From Druceiella hillmani (Eukaryota; Arthropoda; Insecta; Lepidoptera; Hepialidae), in contig JAYKKI010000037.1 of the NCBI GenBank assembly GCA_039881145.1, forward strand, positions 17,487,001-17,551,000: a stretch of 64,000 bases of DNA. The letters run 5' to 3'. Positions 24,630 to 39,130 of this stretch are shown piece by piece. Each line of letters begins with the position of its first letter. Position 1 is the stretch's first letter. The position numbers and the translations under genes were made by a program. The notes under the pieces are model-generated. The model worked only from the letters and a program-made list of their open reading frames with translations. It was not told where the DNA came from and did not search any database.

Positions 24630-24760
24630 GTGTTCTGAGTGCAGATGAGGAAAATAAATTCTCGTTCGGCCGCACTCAGTCTAATGACGAATATACCCGA
24701 AGTCTAATCGTTCGGCCATATTTGGCCTATCACCGAGTGTACCCGTGTCCAAATTGAATC
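24630..24760. other. GC-richer patch
   Basis: Contains CTCGTTCGGCCGCACTCAGT and CGTTCGGCCATATTTGGCCT, with several GGCC/TTCGG motifs. No coding frame was recognised. Possibly a conserved element or repeat remnant. Confidence 0.2.
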
Positions 24761-25021
24761 AAAAGAATTTACTATTTCAAGAATCTAAAAGAAATCAACA
24801 AATTGTGTTAATAAGTTCTAATAATATAAAAACATAAATTACTAATGTTGATTTTTATTTATGTGTGTATTCTAATTAAAATTATTATATATATTTGGCA
24901 TTAGACAAAATCACTTTGTTCCATATTAATTTGTTCCTTTTTATATTTATCTCTCACTCTATTTGAGGTAAGTAAACAATCGTATGTTAGGTTATTTATA
25001 TTCATTCCGATATTAATAAAA

Positions 25022-25150
25022 GAAGCTGTTTGAGGGTCACCAAACAATAAAATTTGAAAGTATTTGCGGCAAAATTTGGACAATGGCCCTAATCGTAATC
25101 AGTCAAAGCGAGTCGGCAAATTTGAAGGATTAATTTAATTACCTTCAAAG
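25022..25150 (+). repeat. Dispersed repeat, inverted partner of 19962-20075
   Basis: CCCTAATCGTAATCAGTCAA at 25085 continues into AGCGAGT and GGATTAATTTAATTACC, the same order as the reverse complement of the first copy. Confidence 0.65.
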
Positions 25151-25272
25151 GACATAAAATAAATTAAAATGCTCGACTGTTGGAAATACTGTTGTAGAAT
25201 ACTGTTGGAAGGAAAACGGTATTGAATTTTCCGCGAACTCATTTGAGTGAAATATTAAGTAACGTTGGAGGT

Positions 25273-25355
25273 AAAAACTCAATTGTCGCCACGAAAGATG
25301 AATAAAAATTCTATTAGTTCTTTATTCATCTTCCGTGGCGATAATTAGTAGTTTT
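25273..25355. repeat. Hairpin with ~34-base arms
   Basis: Arms AAAAACTCAATTGTCGCCAC-GAAAGATGAATAAA and TTTATTCATCTTC-CGTGGCGATAATTAGTAGTTTT pair with few mismatches around a 14-base loop. Confidence 0.9.
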
Positions 25356-25359
25356 TTTT

Positions 25360-26570
25360 AATTTCTCAATTGCCCCAAAAACTGTTAATACTATAAATTG
25401 TATTTTTTGTTCATTTTTAAATTGAGAAAGACAATGTATAACTCAAGTTAAAAAAGAAAAAAATTTTAGGCATGTTACAATCAAATCGTTCTGAAGCTAA
25501 TATTATGTCCTGTTACAGTGACATCAACATGTCCATTTTTACACATCAAACGAGAAAACGCTGCAGCGTGTGCAATAGTGGATTCTTTCCTCCTAATGCA
25601 TAAACATGTCTGGTCGAGAATAGACTAGAAATATCTGTGACTTAGGATATGTTTATATACGAATTGGTTATTATCATATACGAGTTCTTATATGTTAGAT
25701 TATTATTATTGGCATGGTGACGTAAAAAGACAACGGGCGGCGCAGATAAGTAAATAGTTGAAAGATGAAAATGTTCATAGGCAAAATATGATATTGATTG
25801 AATTAGAAGTATTGAGAATATATGAAAGTCTATTAAGAACATCAAGATATGAAAGACTACGACATAAATAATATGAATAAAGAAAATATTCGAGAGATTT
25901 GTGTTCTTGTAAATTAATTATGTCTTCATTTATGCTGTTCAGCTGCAATATGTCGGTTTTACTATGCTTTGCAAATCTTGCGATCTAAAATAATTTTATG
26001 ATAAAATAATAATGGAATGTGTTGTCGATTAATTATGTAATGTGGATATGATAATAATATTAAATTTCTCTGATATATGCCTATTGAGTGCATTACAATT
26101 ATTGAAATTAATTAATATATTTTAAAACGTCTGGTAAAATAAATGCGCTTAGAAATATATCAATGACCACTATCGAAAAAATCATTGTTTTATAAATAAT
26201 AGCAGATATGTTTTTTTAATTTAGGAAGTTTATTTTTGAGAGACAGAAATGTTTCATAACGGTTGATACATAGAACTGTTATAAAATTGTTGTCAAATTT
26301 GATTTAAAACATAACGCATTCAAGATTTTATATAATAAAGAGCATTGTTGAAAAAACATTGTTGAAAATTTGCTGTTTTTTTTTCGTCTGATTTTCCTTC
26401 TTTATTGTAATCTCCTGTTTTCAAATATATTCCATTTTCTGAAGCTATTTTTAATGAATTGATAAAATATAAATTCAATTTATATCATGATATTTCACGA
26501 AGTTTTCTCAGCTTAGACAACTAAAAATACAATTTAATGATTATTAAAAAACCCAATTATTATTAAAACG
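25360..26570. other. AT-rich region, no feature seen
   Basis: No repeat, exon or motif that I can support. Confidence 0.5.
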
Positions 26571-26835
26571 GCCTCCTGAAACTGAATTTGTTCCACGCCT
26601 GCAAAAGCAATTTCATTCCATTATTTCATATGAAAGCGCGTTTTAATTTCAACATTCACCTCAACCTCCGGGATATCCGGTGGTTTACTTGGTTGAACAC
26701 TTCCGCACGTCAAGAGTTTGTCATTTTGCATAAAATATCAGCGGCCGCACTCCTTTTAACGACAGCTCATAATGCTCTTGTCTTTGCATATTTATAACCG
26801 ACGTAAATATTATGCGGTACAGACGTATGATGACA
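26571..26835 (+). other. GC-richer island, open 69 codons on plus strand
   Basis: CTCAACCTCCGGGATATCCG and ATATCAGCGGCCGCACTCCT stand out from AT-rich flanks. The frame from 26588 to 26794 ends in a hydrophobic stretch (ISAAALLLTTAHNALVFAYL) but matches no family I recall. It could be a conserved non-coding element. Confidence 0.25.
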
Positions 26836-26942
26836 CTTCAGTATTGTAATGTTCGCCTTTCTAATTTATAATATTATTCTATAAAATTTTTAATAAAAAA
26901 TTTTATATTTTCATCTGAGGTTTTGAAAAATAAATTTGTTAC

Positions 26943-27005
26943 GCCTCAGGAACATACACAACCATATCCTTGTTCTAAGGATATGATTATGTCTGTTCCT
27001 GAGGC
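26943..27005. repeat. Hairpin with 29-base arms
   Basis: GCCTCAGGAACA at 26943 and TGTTCCTGAGGC at 26994-27005 are perfect complements. The inner arms (ACCATATCCTT / AAGGATATGAT) pair with a few mismatches around a 5-base loop. Confidence 0.92.
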
Positions 27006-27792
27006 CGAATTTTTTTTTCTTGTAATTAGTTTTTGAACAAATAAATATGTGTGTCTTGATTTATTTTTCTCAGCTCATGGGAAAAATTATAGTATTTTAA
27101 AATCGACCTGTGAAGCCGTTTTAATAACAATAAATTATAAATCTTGACGTTATCTTTCGCTACGATGGTTTAAGCACTGGTAATGCAATTTATATATTTA
27201 TGAATAAGTGCTTTCCGTATATAACTCCCAAATATTAATTATATTGGAGTAAAATTATGATGCAAAGTAAATATAATAAAATCTGCACCTATAATGTGAG
27301 AATTTAGATTAAATTAAAATTTAATTGGGGATGCTTATGCTTGTCATTTTTTCCTTCGTCCACATTTTTAGTTCCCAAAATAATGAGATAAATCCTAAGA
27401 TCTATTGCACTGAATATCAAAACAACTTTAAATAAAAGTGCAAACTTACAAAAAAGGTACGTAAAGCACAAAATAGATTTTACTACGCATTACTTTTCCC
27501 AAGAAAAACACGATGGGGACATAAGCTGTGAATAATAAGAATTAGCTGCCTTATAAGTGTGTCAGCGAAGATTAAACTGTGACAGCTTTTAAATATATTT
27601 AAAACTATCTCTTAGATAAATTAAGCAAATTTTAAAAATTGCTTTACGCTAGGATGGAATATTAGCTGTTGTTGGTGTTTTTAGTTATATGCGTTTATAA
27701 ATGGAATGTTTTTTAAATTGTATTTTTAAATTTTTTGGCACTTTGATTTCGTTAAAGAAAGTATCATTTTAATTTTTTCTTTATGTTTATCA

Positions 27793-27917
<125 letters not shown>

Positions 27918-28004
27918 GAACGAGAATTCCCGTTGACTCATTATCAATATAGCAACGAACTGAAACTAAATGATATTTATTTTTGACAAATGTCCTACCT
28001 CCCA

Positions 28005-29489
28005 AAGTTGTAAGTTTTTTCTTTGCGTTTTTGTGATAATGTCATAAATTCCGACGCCATTACTATAAATGGTTTACAAACATTATATAACTATTCAGCT
28101 GATACACATGTTATACATTGAACAATTTTACCGTTGTATAGAGACAATACTACAATATCACAATATCCATATTTACAAAATAAATTTAAATTTTGTTTTG
28201 TTTTAAATAAAAGTGTAAATAAATACAGATGGATGCCGTCAAGGTTAAGGTGTGTATTATTATGTTTGTGATAAATTTATGTTCGTGTCCGGCAGACAAA
28301 AACGTTGGTTAAAATTGTATAAGATTAATAACCATAGTGAGTGCTGATTTTGAATCTTAGATCTAATTATTTTTTATTGTATCCTTAATTTGTGTGACAT
28401 GAAAACTGTATCTACGTTACAAGTGACGTTTGCGTTAAACGTTTTTGTTAAAGACAAAGTAAAAAATGTAAGAATATAAAATTTATTTTATATCAAACCC
28501 TCGTTTGTAATTGTTAATCCTTCATATTGCTCTAGTATGTTCTAATTACATGCTTGACGATTACCAACAAAATCTATTTATATGTGAAGAAACAAGCACG
28601 CGTACGCAAAAGAGAAAACCCAATATAAGTTACACTTCCAACTTGCAGAAATATAATACTGCCACGCGTGTTTTTTTATTATGTCTGTTTCTCGATGTAT
28701 AAATAATATTAAATGTGTTAATGAAAGATTTATGAAATCATAAATCTTTAAAACGATATACTTTACTTAGCACGGGTCCTGAATAAGGAAAATATCGGCA
28801 CTAAAATGTGTAGATAAGTTAACACAAGAGATAAATCCTAAAAATAAATATTTCTGCGTGAAGATAACCAACTTATTCACAATGCTTTTAAAAGAAGAGG
28901 CGTGTTAATTATTGTCAACAATATCATCGAATAAGAAGTCGAATTAGAGTTATTTGTTATATAGAGCATAATATGGAGTATAATTAAATTTGAACCTGTT
29001 AAATAAGTGATATTAGCGGAATTATTTGGTATCAGATGAATAAAGTTATTCCTTGATAAAATAACCAAATTGCCATTTTAGACCTATCAAATCGATTTTT
29101 TATTTCATGTAGATTATTTATTTTATGTTTATACTAAAATTATAATCAGTAAAATTATAATCGTAATAGATGCATAAAAACAAAGCTCGCATCGATAAAG
29201 ATGGCAAGATTTGAACGGAAATGTTTCTACGCATTGACAAATGTTTCAGTGTCTAGTTCACATATAACACGATTATCATTGATCTTTATTTTTTCTTGCA
29301 TATTGTTTGCCTTCAAATATTTTTCGTAGCGTAGATTGAGTTGTTTAATAATTTATTTACTAAATAAGAAATCAGTCATTATTTTTAAAACTATATAACG
29401 CGTTAATAATTTCAGATATAAACACAAATTATCTTGTTTTTTTTGTATTTTACTTTTTGCTATAATTAGAAATAAAAAGATATTTTACC
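28005..29489. other. AT-rich region, no gene seen
   Basis: Only a small perfect hairpin AAAGATTTATGA-AA-TCATAAATCTTT (28724-28749). The minus-strand frame 28877-29068 is Asn/Ile/Leu-rich and unrecognised. Confidence 0.5.
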
Positions 29490-29870
29490 ATGCTGACCCG
29501 CTAAACGTTAATATATGGTAAAACTCCTTATTAATTCCGTTTGCCGCTAACAAGCAAACCTCCGTCCTATTACCGCCACACTATTCATCATGTCTGGCAA
29601 CCTTACATTCGATGCCAAATTTAATTTAAAATTCAACTTACCTCTCGCATTCGGCGTAAAATGCCTAATTTCAGTCCAGCCTGTTATATCATTCCGTAAT
29701 ACCGGCAAACTTGAAAACCGGGAATTGATGCAAAATCTCTAACAGTTCCGGAGCTAATTGCTTCATTTATGTTTACTCCGCTTGCTGATTGTCGGCGTTC
29801 TGCCTAATTTGTTCCGTGAATTAGTTCCTTTAGAGGCATTTCATCCCAAGGATATTGTTATCTTGTTGGG
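29490..29870. other. GC-richer island, candidate conserved element
   Basis: About 380 bases of higher complexity, including GTTTGCCGCTAACAAGCAAA, CCTCTCGCATTCGGCGTAAA and GAAAACCGGGAATTGATG. Frames are short and interrupted over most of it, and an open frame at 29758-30000 has no recognised product. Its contrast with the flanks is typical of conserved non-coding elements, which only comparison can show. Confidence 0.25.
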
Positions 29871-30310
29871 AAAATTCCTTGGTTACATTAGGTTTAATTT
29901 GATGTTCTCAAGTTTCAGTTCTAACGAAGTTCCATGTGTTATTTTAGTTAAGTTTACGTCTAGCAAGAAATTTTTCGAATTTTGTTTTAAATTTAAGTAA
30001 AAATAGATTAATGGAATCACTTGTCGGCCACTTTTGAACTGTGAATTTATTTCTGTAAGCTTTTAGTAATAAACGGAATAACAAGCGAGCTAATTTTCTG
30101 TACTAATATGAAAATATGTTATATTTATTGACTCCTATACTAATGTTACTTATTTTTTGAAACAGCCAATAATTCACTGGATTTATATAGATTAGATTCA
30201 CATATATTACAGTAGGCCAAGAAAAGATTAGAATATTTACTTGTGAGGTAATAATAATTGTAATATGAAATGTTTGCAGCTCCAATTATTTTTTTCTTGA
30301 GACAGTTTCT

Positions 30311-30416
<106 letters not shown>

Positions 30417-30825
30417 AACAAAGTAATTAAAAATTGACTTCCAAAAAAAAAATGAAAAATATTTAAAGCCTTCCGTATCCAATATGATACTGTCCCACTT
30501 TATAGTTTGTGCAGTAATTGGTTTATTCGATTTGTTTTAAAATGAGCGTAATGTTATTGTATGTAGTATTACTTATAGATACATTGTCAATATTGGTCAC
30601 TTGATTTCTAAGATATCATGTTAGGTAACAATTAAAACGAAAAAGTTTTACATATTGTTTGGCTTATTCCCTTTTTAGAGCAGCACAATTTTGTTTTTAT
30701 TGTGGCAAAACAATGTGTTTTTTTTATTGTGGAAAAACAAATATACTAAATTAATCATTCTTTTATTAATCTGATTAATTTCATACTTTGTGGAAACTAA
30801 ATCGCAATATTTCCAGTCATGAATT

Positions 30826-31146
30826 AAGTGCATTAAACAATCAATTTTTTTCCGGAAAAGGAAAGAGTTAAAAAATGAACTTCAAAAAGGACAGATTACA
30901 GGAGGGCAGTCTATAGATACGAAAAAAAAGAAAAAAAGTGTAAAATATTGTGGCAGAAGAAACAAAATGAAAATGGTAAGAAATTCTTATCAAAATATTC
31001 AGTATTATAATATTCCTGGCAAAATAAAAGTTGGCTTCACGTCGTCACAGAGAAAAAAACTAGTAGAAACAAACTACAAGCTGATAGAGGAAATTTTTTT
31101 TGAACCAGCATATGTAATTAGGAGCACAAGTTCCGAGAATATGTAA
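30826..31146 (+). other. Long Lys-rich open frame without early start
   Basis: About 105 codons are open between stops; the first ATG comes near the middle (MKMVRNSYQNIQYY) and the frame ends ETNYKLIEEIFFEPAYVIRS and six more residues before TAA. In DNA this AT-rich, one such frame in 64 kb is expected by chance, so I give it little weight. Confidence 0.12.
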
Positions 31147-32325
31147 TGAAAATCAGTAAGAAAATTTGAAACAAGTGTATTTCACTAGAAATTTAAAGTG
31201 AATTTATAGTAATTTTAGGGGATAAAGTTTGCCAATAAATTATGAGATATATAAAAGGGTCCAAATATTATTCAATTCTATTCAACAGCATTCTGAATCT
31301 TTCTCATAGAGACCCAACAATTTTAAAAGCCAAGCATGTGATAATGCTCCTGTTACATCTGGAAGGCTTACAGGATTTCTCCATGGTAAGAGATGTAAAT
31401 CTCAAATTTGAATAAGTAATTGCTGCCTCAGTTGAAGCAAATTCAGTAACTATTTCGGTACATTAGAAAAATGTGGATAATTTTTTTACATCCACATATC
31501 GTTGATCAGTTCTGATAGCTGCTTCAGATAAAAGTCTAAAATGGGTCGTAATAAATGATGAAACGTTAGAGACGATGCCGTAAATATGGTACGGTATAAT
31601 TTCAAGGATATTCTGATAATTTTGAATAAGCTGAAAAATATGACATGAGAAAAAAGGATGAACATGAAGTTAGTAATGCCCAAAAATATTTTCAAAAAGG
31701 AACTCGATGTAAATTTTTGAGAAGATTTTGATGTTTTCATGGAATGTTAGAGATGAATAAATTGTAATCAAATTTCTGACAACGGAAGTAGGAATGCTAA
31801 GAAAAATAAATTCAGAAGGAAACTATTTTCTTCCTTACATAAGGTAATTTTAGAAATTTGTGAGAGATTTCAGCAATTACGGAATTTTCTTATATTCTAC
31901 TGGAGTGAATCTCTCTGTACTACTGGATTTGAACGACATAAAGTAATAAAATGTAATCCAGAATAGCCATATATCGTAATTGAGAAAGAGGACCTGAAGC
32001 TTGAATGAGTGTAGGGTATTCGCAATTGCCATAGACGAGGAAAATTGGTTAATTAATACGGGCACAATTATAATAATTTATTGTAAAATCCAAATTGGGG
32101 GATACTCTGCTTAATATTTTAATAATACTATATATCGCTTATAATTCTCATAGGCAGTGCTATATGTGACAGTAGCTTTTCTATATACAACAAATAATAA
32201 CAATTAATACATTAAGTTTGGCTAATCTGGCTATTCTGGCTATTGAGCAAAAAGTATATGATATTATAAACGTTGACAGAGCAGAGAAGATTTCTTGTAT
32301 TTACATATGACTTGATTTACTGACT

Positions 32326-32327
<2 letters not shown>
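31147..32327. other. AT-rich region, no gene seen
   Basis: Only short frames, none recognisable. Confidence 0.5.
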
Positions 32328-32386
<59 letters not shown>

Positions 32387-32392
32387 ACACAC
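32328..32392. repeat. (TA)n(CA)n microsatellite
   Basis: (TA)n passes into ACACACATACACACAC. Confidence 0.97.
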
Positions 32393-32952
32393 TTATAATT
32401 TAACATAATTTTATCGCCACATATTCTAAATGTTTCGTATCACAAAAACTTAAAAAAAGATAGAAATGGTATAATCGTCTAAACGTGCCAAAATGCGTGT
32501 CGCTAGTTGAAAGAAATGAATTTTAAATGCACCAGTTATATTGTAGGCTATACTTTTCCATTTTCGCACGCTTGAATCACACGTGCTTGTCTCACTCACA
32601 AAAACACAAAAATTTTATTAAAATTTTAGTGTCGTTTACACATTTATCGAACGCTCACCACGTTATCAACATACCGTATTAGTAAAAATAAACCGATGGT
32701 ACATGTAAATCAGCAAAACTGTAATATTTACGGATGTACCAAAATATTTATTAATTTTTATCTACATGCTATACAATAAAATGACTAATGGACACAGGGG
32801 AGTTTGCTGATAAGGTTTCATCGTTTTCATTGTTAGCAGCATTGTAATTAAAAATTTGGCTATTTTCTTTAAGAAAATCTTTGCGCTTTATATTACGTTT
32901 GGACATACCTATGTTGCCATAATGCACAAATGAAATGAAATTAAAAAAAATG

Positions 32953-33185
32953 CTATATTCCAGGTAAACAATGAAGCCATTCAAGTTTAATGGAATGACA
33001 GGGATGCTTCCCGCATGATCTAATGGTTGAATATAGCGATTTCATGTAAAGGTTACAAATAGATTTGGCCGTCCATATATGCACAGGCGCCGTGATAGTG
33101 TTCGTGTAAATATCGAAGACAGTTAAGACAATTATAACAGCTGGCAACAAAACTATATGTCCCAAGCTATTACCAGCGTTTACAT
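32953..33185 (-). other. GC-richer patch with hydrophobic minus frame
   Basis: The minus frame 33165-32953 starts GHIVLLPAVIIVLTVFDIY, a possible membrane segment, and is Cys/His-containing towards the end. I do not recognise it, and no splice sites are convincing. Confidence 0.15.
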
Positions 33186-36100
33186 GTTGTATTGTAAAAT
33201 AGCTTCACGCATTAGAGAATTAGTTGCTTGAATTGTAACCAAACTGAAATATTTAAAATATATGACACTTTATAAATCAAAGCTTCAATTTAATTAACAG
33301 GATTAACATAGGGAGCTTCAAAATAACATCCTTTTTAAAAATCTAAGGTATTTGTGTCAGCTATTCTTGACAATTAAATATTGTTTCAGCTATTTTTGCC
33401 AGCGAATTATCAACGGCACAGTGGACGACATCACCTTGTTAGTAGTCAACATCGCTCCCATTTAGTTAATCAAAGAGGCACTAAAGCAATTTTCGTGTGA
33501 TTCTTTTGGCATTCTAATATAACTATAAACGCATTTATTAAATGATACAGTCACATGTGCTACATTCTTTACAAAGCCGGTAGCTGAATGCACACTAATC
33601 GTCTGTGCATGGTGAAATATCTCTCGTGTATGGTGAAATGTTCTTGTAAGAAATTATCGTTTCTGTTCAGTAAAAAAAAATAAATTTCTGTGGTGATGTA
33701 GTATGTCTGCCAATAGGTTAGTATGATTGTTGACATCATAGGTGCTTTTCATGTTTTACCTTACTTTATAACTAGTAATGACTAGTAACAAAAAAGGGTT
33801 AAATTTATAATGCGTCCATTGGAATTTGGACCGATTTAAATTTGACCCTGCGTTTGGCGGAAGAAGACTTCAGAAATGAGATCACTCTTCAGAATGAACT
33901 TCGTTAAACATACAAAATTGTCTCGTTTGAAGTAACGAGAGTCCGGTAGAAATCAAGTAAACCCACTTCATCTTAAAAAAATAATATACGCATTTACGAA
34001 AGAGTAGAAATTTACCTATACAATATGAAAGAGAAGAGGTTGTAACTGTCAATGAAAAAAGATGTCAGAACTGACCACTCATTACTTTTATCATCAACCA
34101 GAATCTACATATATCGGCAACATATAGTTCCAACAAGGAAGTGGCGTAATGCAATACAAATTATACCCTTGTCAATGTAATACAAAAGGTTGTTAAAAAG
34201 AAAGTTCAAAGCCTTTATCAGACGATATGATGGTAATGTAAAATGGGCGCTAAAACCAAATAATTTTACACTCCTAGATCACTATTTAAAGGGATATGTT
34301 AAATCCAAAGTTTATGTCGATTAATCTTAAGCAGTTATCTAAAAAATTCATTCACATTCGTCGTTCAAAATCACATTCGTCATTTGTGATATTCGGCCCT
34401 CTCTATGTAATGTTATCATGACGATATCATTGATATAACAATAAAATAAAAATAAAATTAAAACTATATCACTTACACAATCATTATGTTAAAATTCAAG
34501 ACATGGAAGAGTTTTACGTCTTTCTGCACCATAAATATAGTCAAAATTCCAAGCGCTCTAAAAAGTTTCAAGCACTCTTAAATTATGAGTTAAATTGATC
34601 CACCTTACAAGATGTTGAATGAAAATATTAATTAGATCTTTCTACACCATTTAAAACAATTATAGTCTCTTGTTTTAAAATTAAGTATATTTCAATAGCT
34701 CAATGATGTATTTAAAGGTAACAAAAAAGCGTTATCATCTAAGCGATAAAGATGATCCTTCACATAATTTAACACTCTACAGTACTTCTGGTGATCCACT
34801 TATTTTAACACTCTTACTAGAGTGTTATTGTGTTGTTCTTCTGCATTATTCATATTTTTAATTAATAACATTCGGTTGCTTTTATAAGAAACTGTAATAT
34901 TATGTTCCAACGCCGTATATTCAAAAATGTCCAAATATTCCTTTAGAACATTCATCGTCAAACTACATATTTTTCTGCATATGAAATACAACGTTTATGC
35001 CTTTCGTGCCGCTACGGCTCGTAAGTAGTCTCTGCATACAATTGACTCACGACTGGCTTTACTCAAACATTTCAGTTGCCATTTAAGTTGTCCGACGTAC
35101 AGCTCGAGTCTTTGAATGGGACTATGTTTGTAATTGAATTCCATATTTAAGTTGCCTGGTGTTTTTAAAGAGCTAGATGTTTTTAAAGGGACTAAATTAG
35201 TTACTATGTTTTGGATGTTGAGTTTTAAAATACTCAGTTATTCGTATCTCTGCTATTCAGTCTGGGATTTTGAACTATAATTACTTAAATTGACCAAATT
35301 TTTGAAATACTCAACAAAATATCGGATTTTAATTTTCCAGGCATAATTATATCTTATGTAAAATTGATGAAATCTGAGCTATAAAATGAAAAGAAAACGA
35401 TATTGACCAAAATTTAATAATTGTTAAGTCTATAATACAAAGTTATCCTCAGAAAATTATCTTCAGAAATTCAAAAAGTTAAAATTATCTTCAGAAGTCA
35501 TTAAATTGTTACTCACAATTACAGTCGATTAAATCATGGAAAATGGCCAACCCCTCTTAATTCTATATATGCTGGATTATATAGGATATATTTCGTCACT
35601 AACATTTTGATATAGCGATATATACTTTAATATTACTATTTTTTTCAATATTGTGAGGTATTTGTACAAGCATCATCGAAATATGATAGAATGACGAGAA
35701 CAAGAATGAGCATACCTGATATAGTGTAAGAATTGCATACTTAAAATGAAAAATAATGTATATCCAAATGAAAAATAATGTATATCTTTCCACGTTGCTA
35801 AGAATATTTCCACATAACTTCTTTCAATATATTTAAATTTATCGAGATGACAAACAAGCAATGAAATAATCATAAATTTGTATGAGTAAGTTGAGATTAA
35901 AATGTACCATACCTATAACATTTCATCATATTAGTTCATTAAAGAGCCGTAATACTTTGAAAATAAAAACACAACACAAGGTTTATTAATTTTTTTGTAG
36001 ATAAAGATAAAGCATTAACCAAGATAACATGAAAGTTTCTTTTGTAAATATAATCAAAGTAAAAAACCTACAATTACAATTGCAGTATATTGTAAATGAA

Positions 36101-37949
36101 TCAAAAATTAGTTATTAAATTGCAATGTTAATAAACCAATTGACGAAATATTTATTTAATATTATACTTTCTATTTTTTCCAGTGACTAATGATGCATGA
36201 AGTTAAAAATTATTCCAAATTAGTCTAAAAATAAAGGAAAGACAAAAATATTCTTGAAAATTCCATAATACAGTGAATATTATAAGTTTTTTTGAAATTA
36301 CATTTCTAGATCACCTTTCAATTTAATGAAGTGGAATATTATGCACCAAGAATTTTTTGATAGATTTCATATCAAACGCTTTTTTCTCGCGTCATTTGAA
36401 GCACTAAAACAGACTAGTATTGTTCTGGTGGACCATTTAAAAAATTAAAAAAGAAATATGACTCCGGTTTTCTGAATTAAATACTTGTTTATGGATAAAT
36501 TAATTACACTCCGGTGGTTAACAGCCCCATAAAGTCGCTAGTTTGCCGTTAGTACCTAATTATGCAATACGACAAATATGCGGAATTTATGATTCCCTGT
36601 TAACATCTTTCATTAATTAAAAGTTTTTACACTGTTAATTGAATTCACAACAAGTTTTTTAATAATTATCAAATTATTTAGAGCCTTATCAAAAGGGTTA
36701 CTTTGAATTTTTCCCTCGCTTAGACTGGGTAATGAAATTTTCCTTATAATATTAACATACCTAAATACGTGGGTATTACATTGTAAGAAAAACAGTATAA
36801 TTATACATATATTTACAAATCAAAACCAAGTCGAAACCTTTGCGCGCTCAAAGTAAGGTAAACCGCTGATATCAATGTGAACTGCAAAACGATGGAAATA
36901 GAAAATTTATTTAAGCAAAGACAGTATTTTTTTGTTTGATATAATATTAAAGAAATATAAAGTTGTTATCGTCAAAAAATTACTTTTGTAATATTCTCTG
37001 TTATTTTCATTTTGCCGTAACTTTACAAAATATGGTAGTAAAACGATTCCAAAAAAAATCTTTTTAAATATTCTGTCATATTGATTCCCATTTTTTATTA
37101 AATAAAACTGCTGCATAAGTCAAGTATTTTTCTTAACTTAAATGCTGAGTTAAAAGAAAATCAAGTTTCTAAAGTCACTTTGTTACATTTTGATTTCTTA
37201 CTCCAATTTCAAAAACTTTTCAGTCATATTTTTCATGACATCTTGCTTTTATTTTCTTGTCATACTTCTTTTCCATATATAAATGTAATTACAAAAATAG
37301 AATTCAGTATTTTTTTAGAGTTATGTAGTAACAAAAGTAAATCCCGGTCATATAATTTCTAGTTTTGGAGTAAGGCATTATGATATTTTGTTGATCGTAC
37401 GGACTGAAATGACAATTAATAAGGAAGTAATTACTTTAAAACCAATATTTTAAAATACGGCACGCATTTCTTTCGTACCCATTTTAAAAACTTGTAAAAC
37501 GGTGCCAAAAAATTTTAGTATACCATGTCGACAGGGATATTTACGAAAAACTCCTACAAAATTAAATTGAGGTTTCATTTCCTGTTTCTAATTTTAAGCA
37601 CCTTTTACACAATATTAGTTCATAAAATTATGTGCAGTAAGGTAAACATTTTTCTTTCATTTTTAGCCCATGTGTATGGAAACATTTAAAAAAAATTCTG
37701 CACACTAGCATATATTATAAATTTGGACTAAAATTATTTCAGGTAATTTGCATCAATATTCTTAAGAAGCATAGACAACAACCAAATCATACTGTCTGTA
37801 TCCTGATAGGCAATTTGCAGGTTATTTTTTCGTATTTCAACATTTCCCACTCGGTTATATATAATTTCTAATTTTATTATTTTCGACATCACTTTCTGAA
37901 TTTCCGCCGTTCATAAAAAAATCTAAACTTCACAAATGCATTAACCGCA

Positions 37950-37950
<1 letters not shown>
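33186..37950. other. AT-rich region without recognisable genes
   Basis: Short frames only. A two-copy tandem AAATGAAAAATAATGTATAT lies at 35745-35787. A patch with CCGCTACGGCTCGTAAGTAG at 35010 includes a donor-like GTAAGT but no supporting frame. A moderately GC-richer patch lies at 36505-36600. Confidence 0.5.
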
Positions 37951-38025
<75 letters not shown>

Positions 38026-38044
38026 ATGTGTGTGTGTATGTGTA
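37951..38044. repeat. (TA)n / (TG)n microsatellite
   Basis: TA repeats with an ACACACAT interruption, ending in TGTGTGTGTATG. Confidence 0.97.
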
Positions 38045-39040
38045 TCTTATATTTCAAAATAATAGGATATGTTCAACGAAATTATATAGTTTAAGCATTT
38101 TCCACATTTTATTTTTTTGGTAATTTTGAAGACGGTCACAAAATTCGTCAACATTAGTATTTAATTTTTTTTACGAATGTACTTTCTTATTAACTTTATC
38201 AAACATAGACAAATTTTCTTGAATTAAAAAACTATGTTTTAGAAATTTTAATTTAAAAGAGCAGCGAGATATTTTTGTTTGCGTATTAACTACGTTTATC
38301 TGTCTAAATGCAAGAAATAACAACAGACGAAGGTAGATTATTTACACAAAAACACGATGACAAAATTTTGCTACCCTTGTAAATTATTTTGTTGTTAATG
38401 GCCACTATAGATACAAATTTGTTCTCGCTTCAAGACGAAGAGTCACGAAATGCAAAACGACAATAATATAACCCTTTTTATTATATTCAAATAAACCAAT
38501 ATTCGGAAGTCCGTATTTGAAGTCCGTCCGGTCTTCAACATTTGCGTGCAATGTGGAAAACAATATGTTTCTTCACAACTGTTTAATCCAATGTGTAAAA
38601 AAATTTAAAAGGACTTGAATAAATAATATATAAAAGTTAAAACCTGATTGCAATTAATATCAATATTGTATTTCCATGAAAATTCCACACAAATATCAAT
38701 TTTATTTAAGGTGTTATCAATTTCATAACTTCCAACCGTTTAAGAAAAATTTATCCCTTAGACCAAAGAGATAATGTGAAAAAATTTTTTTAGAGAATAA
38801 ATAATGTTACTTAAAATAAAAATATGTCAATTTAAATATAAATATAAATAAAGTGTAAGTTAATTAAAATATATACCATATTACAATAAATATAAAGTCG
38901 GTAAAGCTAAAAAATAATAATAAATAAAAGCGGGCTAATTAAATTATGGATCGTCGTTCACATAAAATTGTTGATGGAAGTCAAATGAAATTTTTCACAT
39001 TCTTCAAGTCAATAATTGAAAAATAGAGGGAAAAACCCGT

Positions 39041-39130
39041 TGTAAGTCAATTTGAAATCTAATACTTCGCAAACGGGTTCTAAGAATGAAAAATAGTAAA
39101 TAAAACTCTGTACCGTTTTAAAATACCTGA
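39041..39130 (+). repeat. Dispersed repeat, copy B (partner at 12767)
   Basis: See the order of blocks given for copy A. This copy adds an upstream AAAAACCCGTTGTAAG block. Confidence 0.5.

Noticed and set aside
30826..31146. 105-codon open frame as a gene
   Set aside because: No early start and Lys-rich from A-runs. About one such frame is expected by chance at this base composition.
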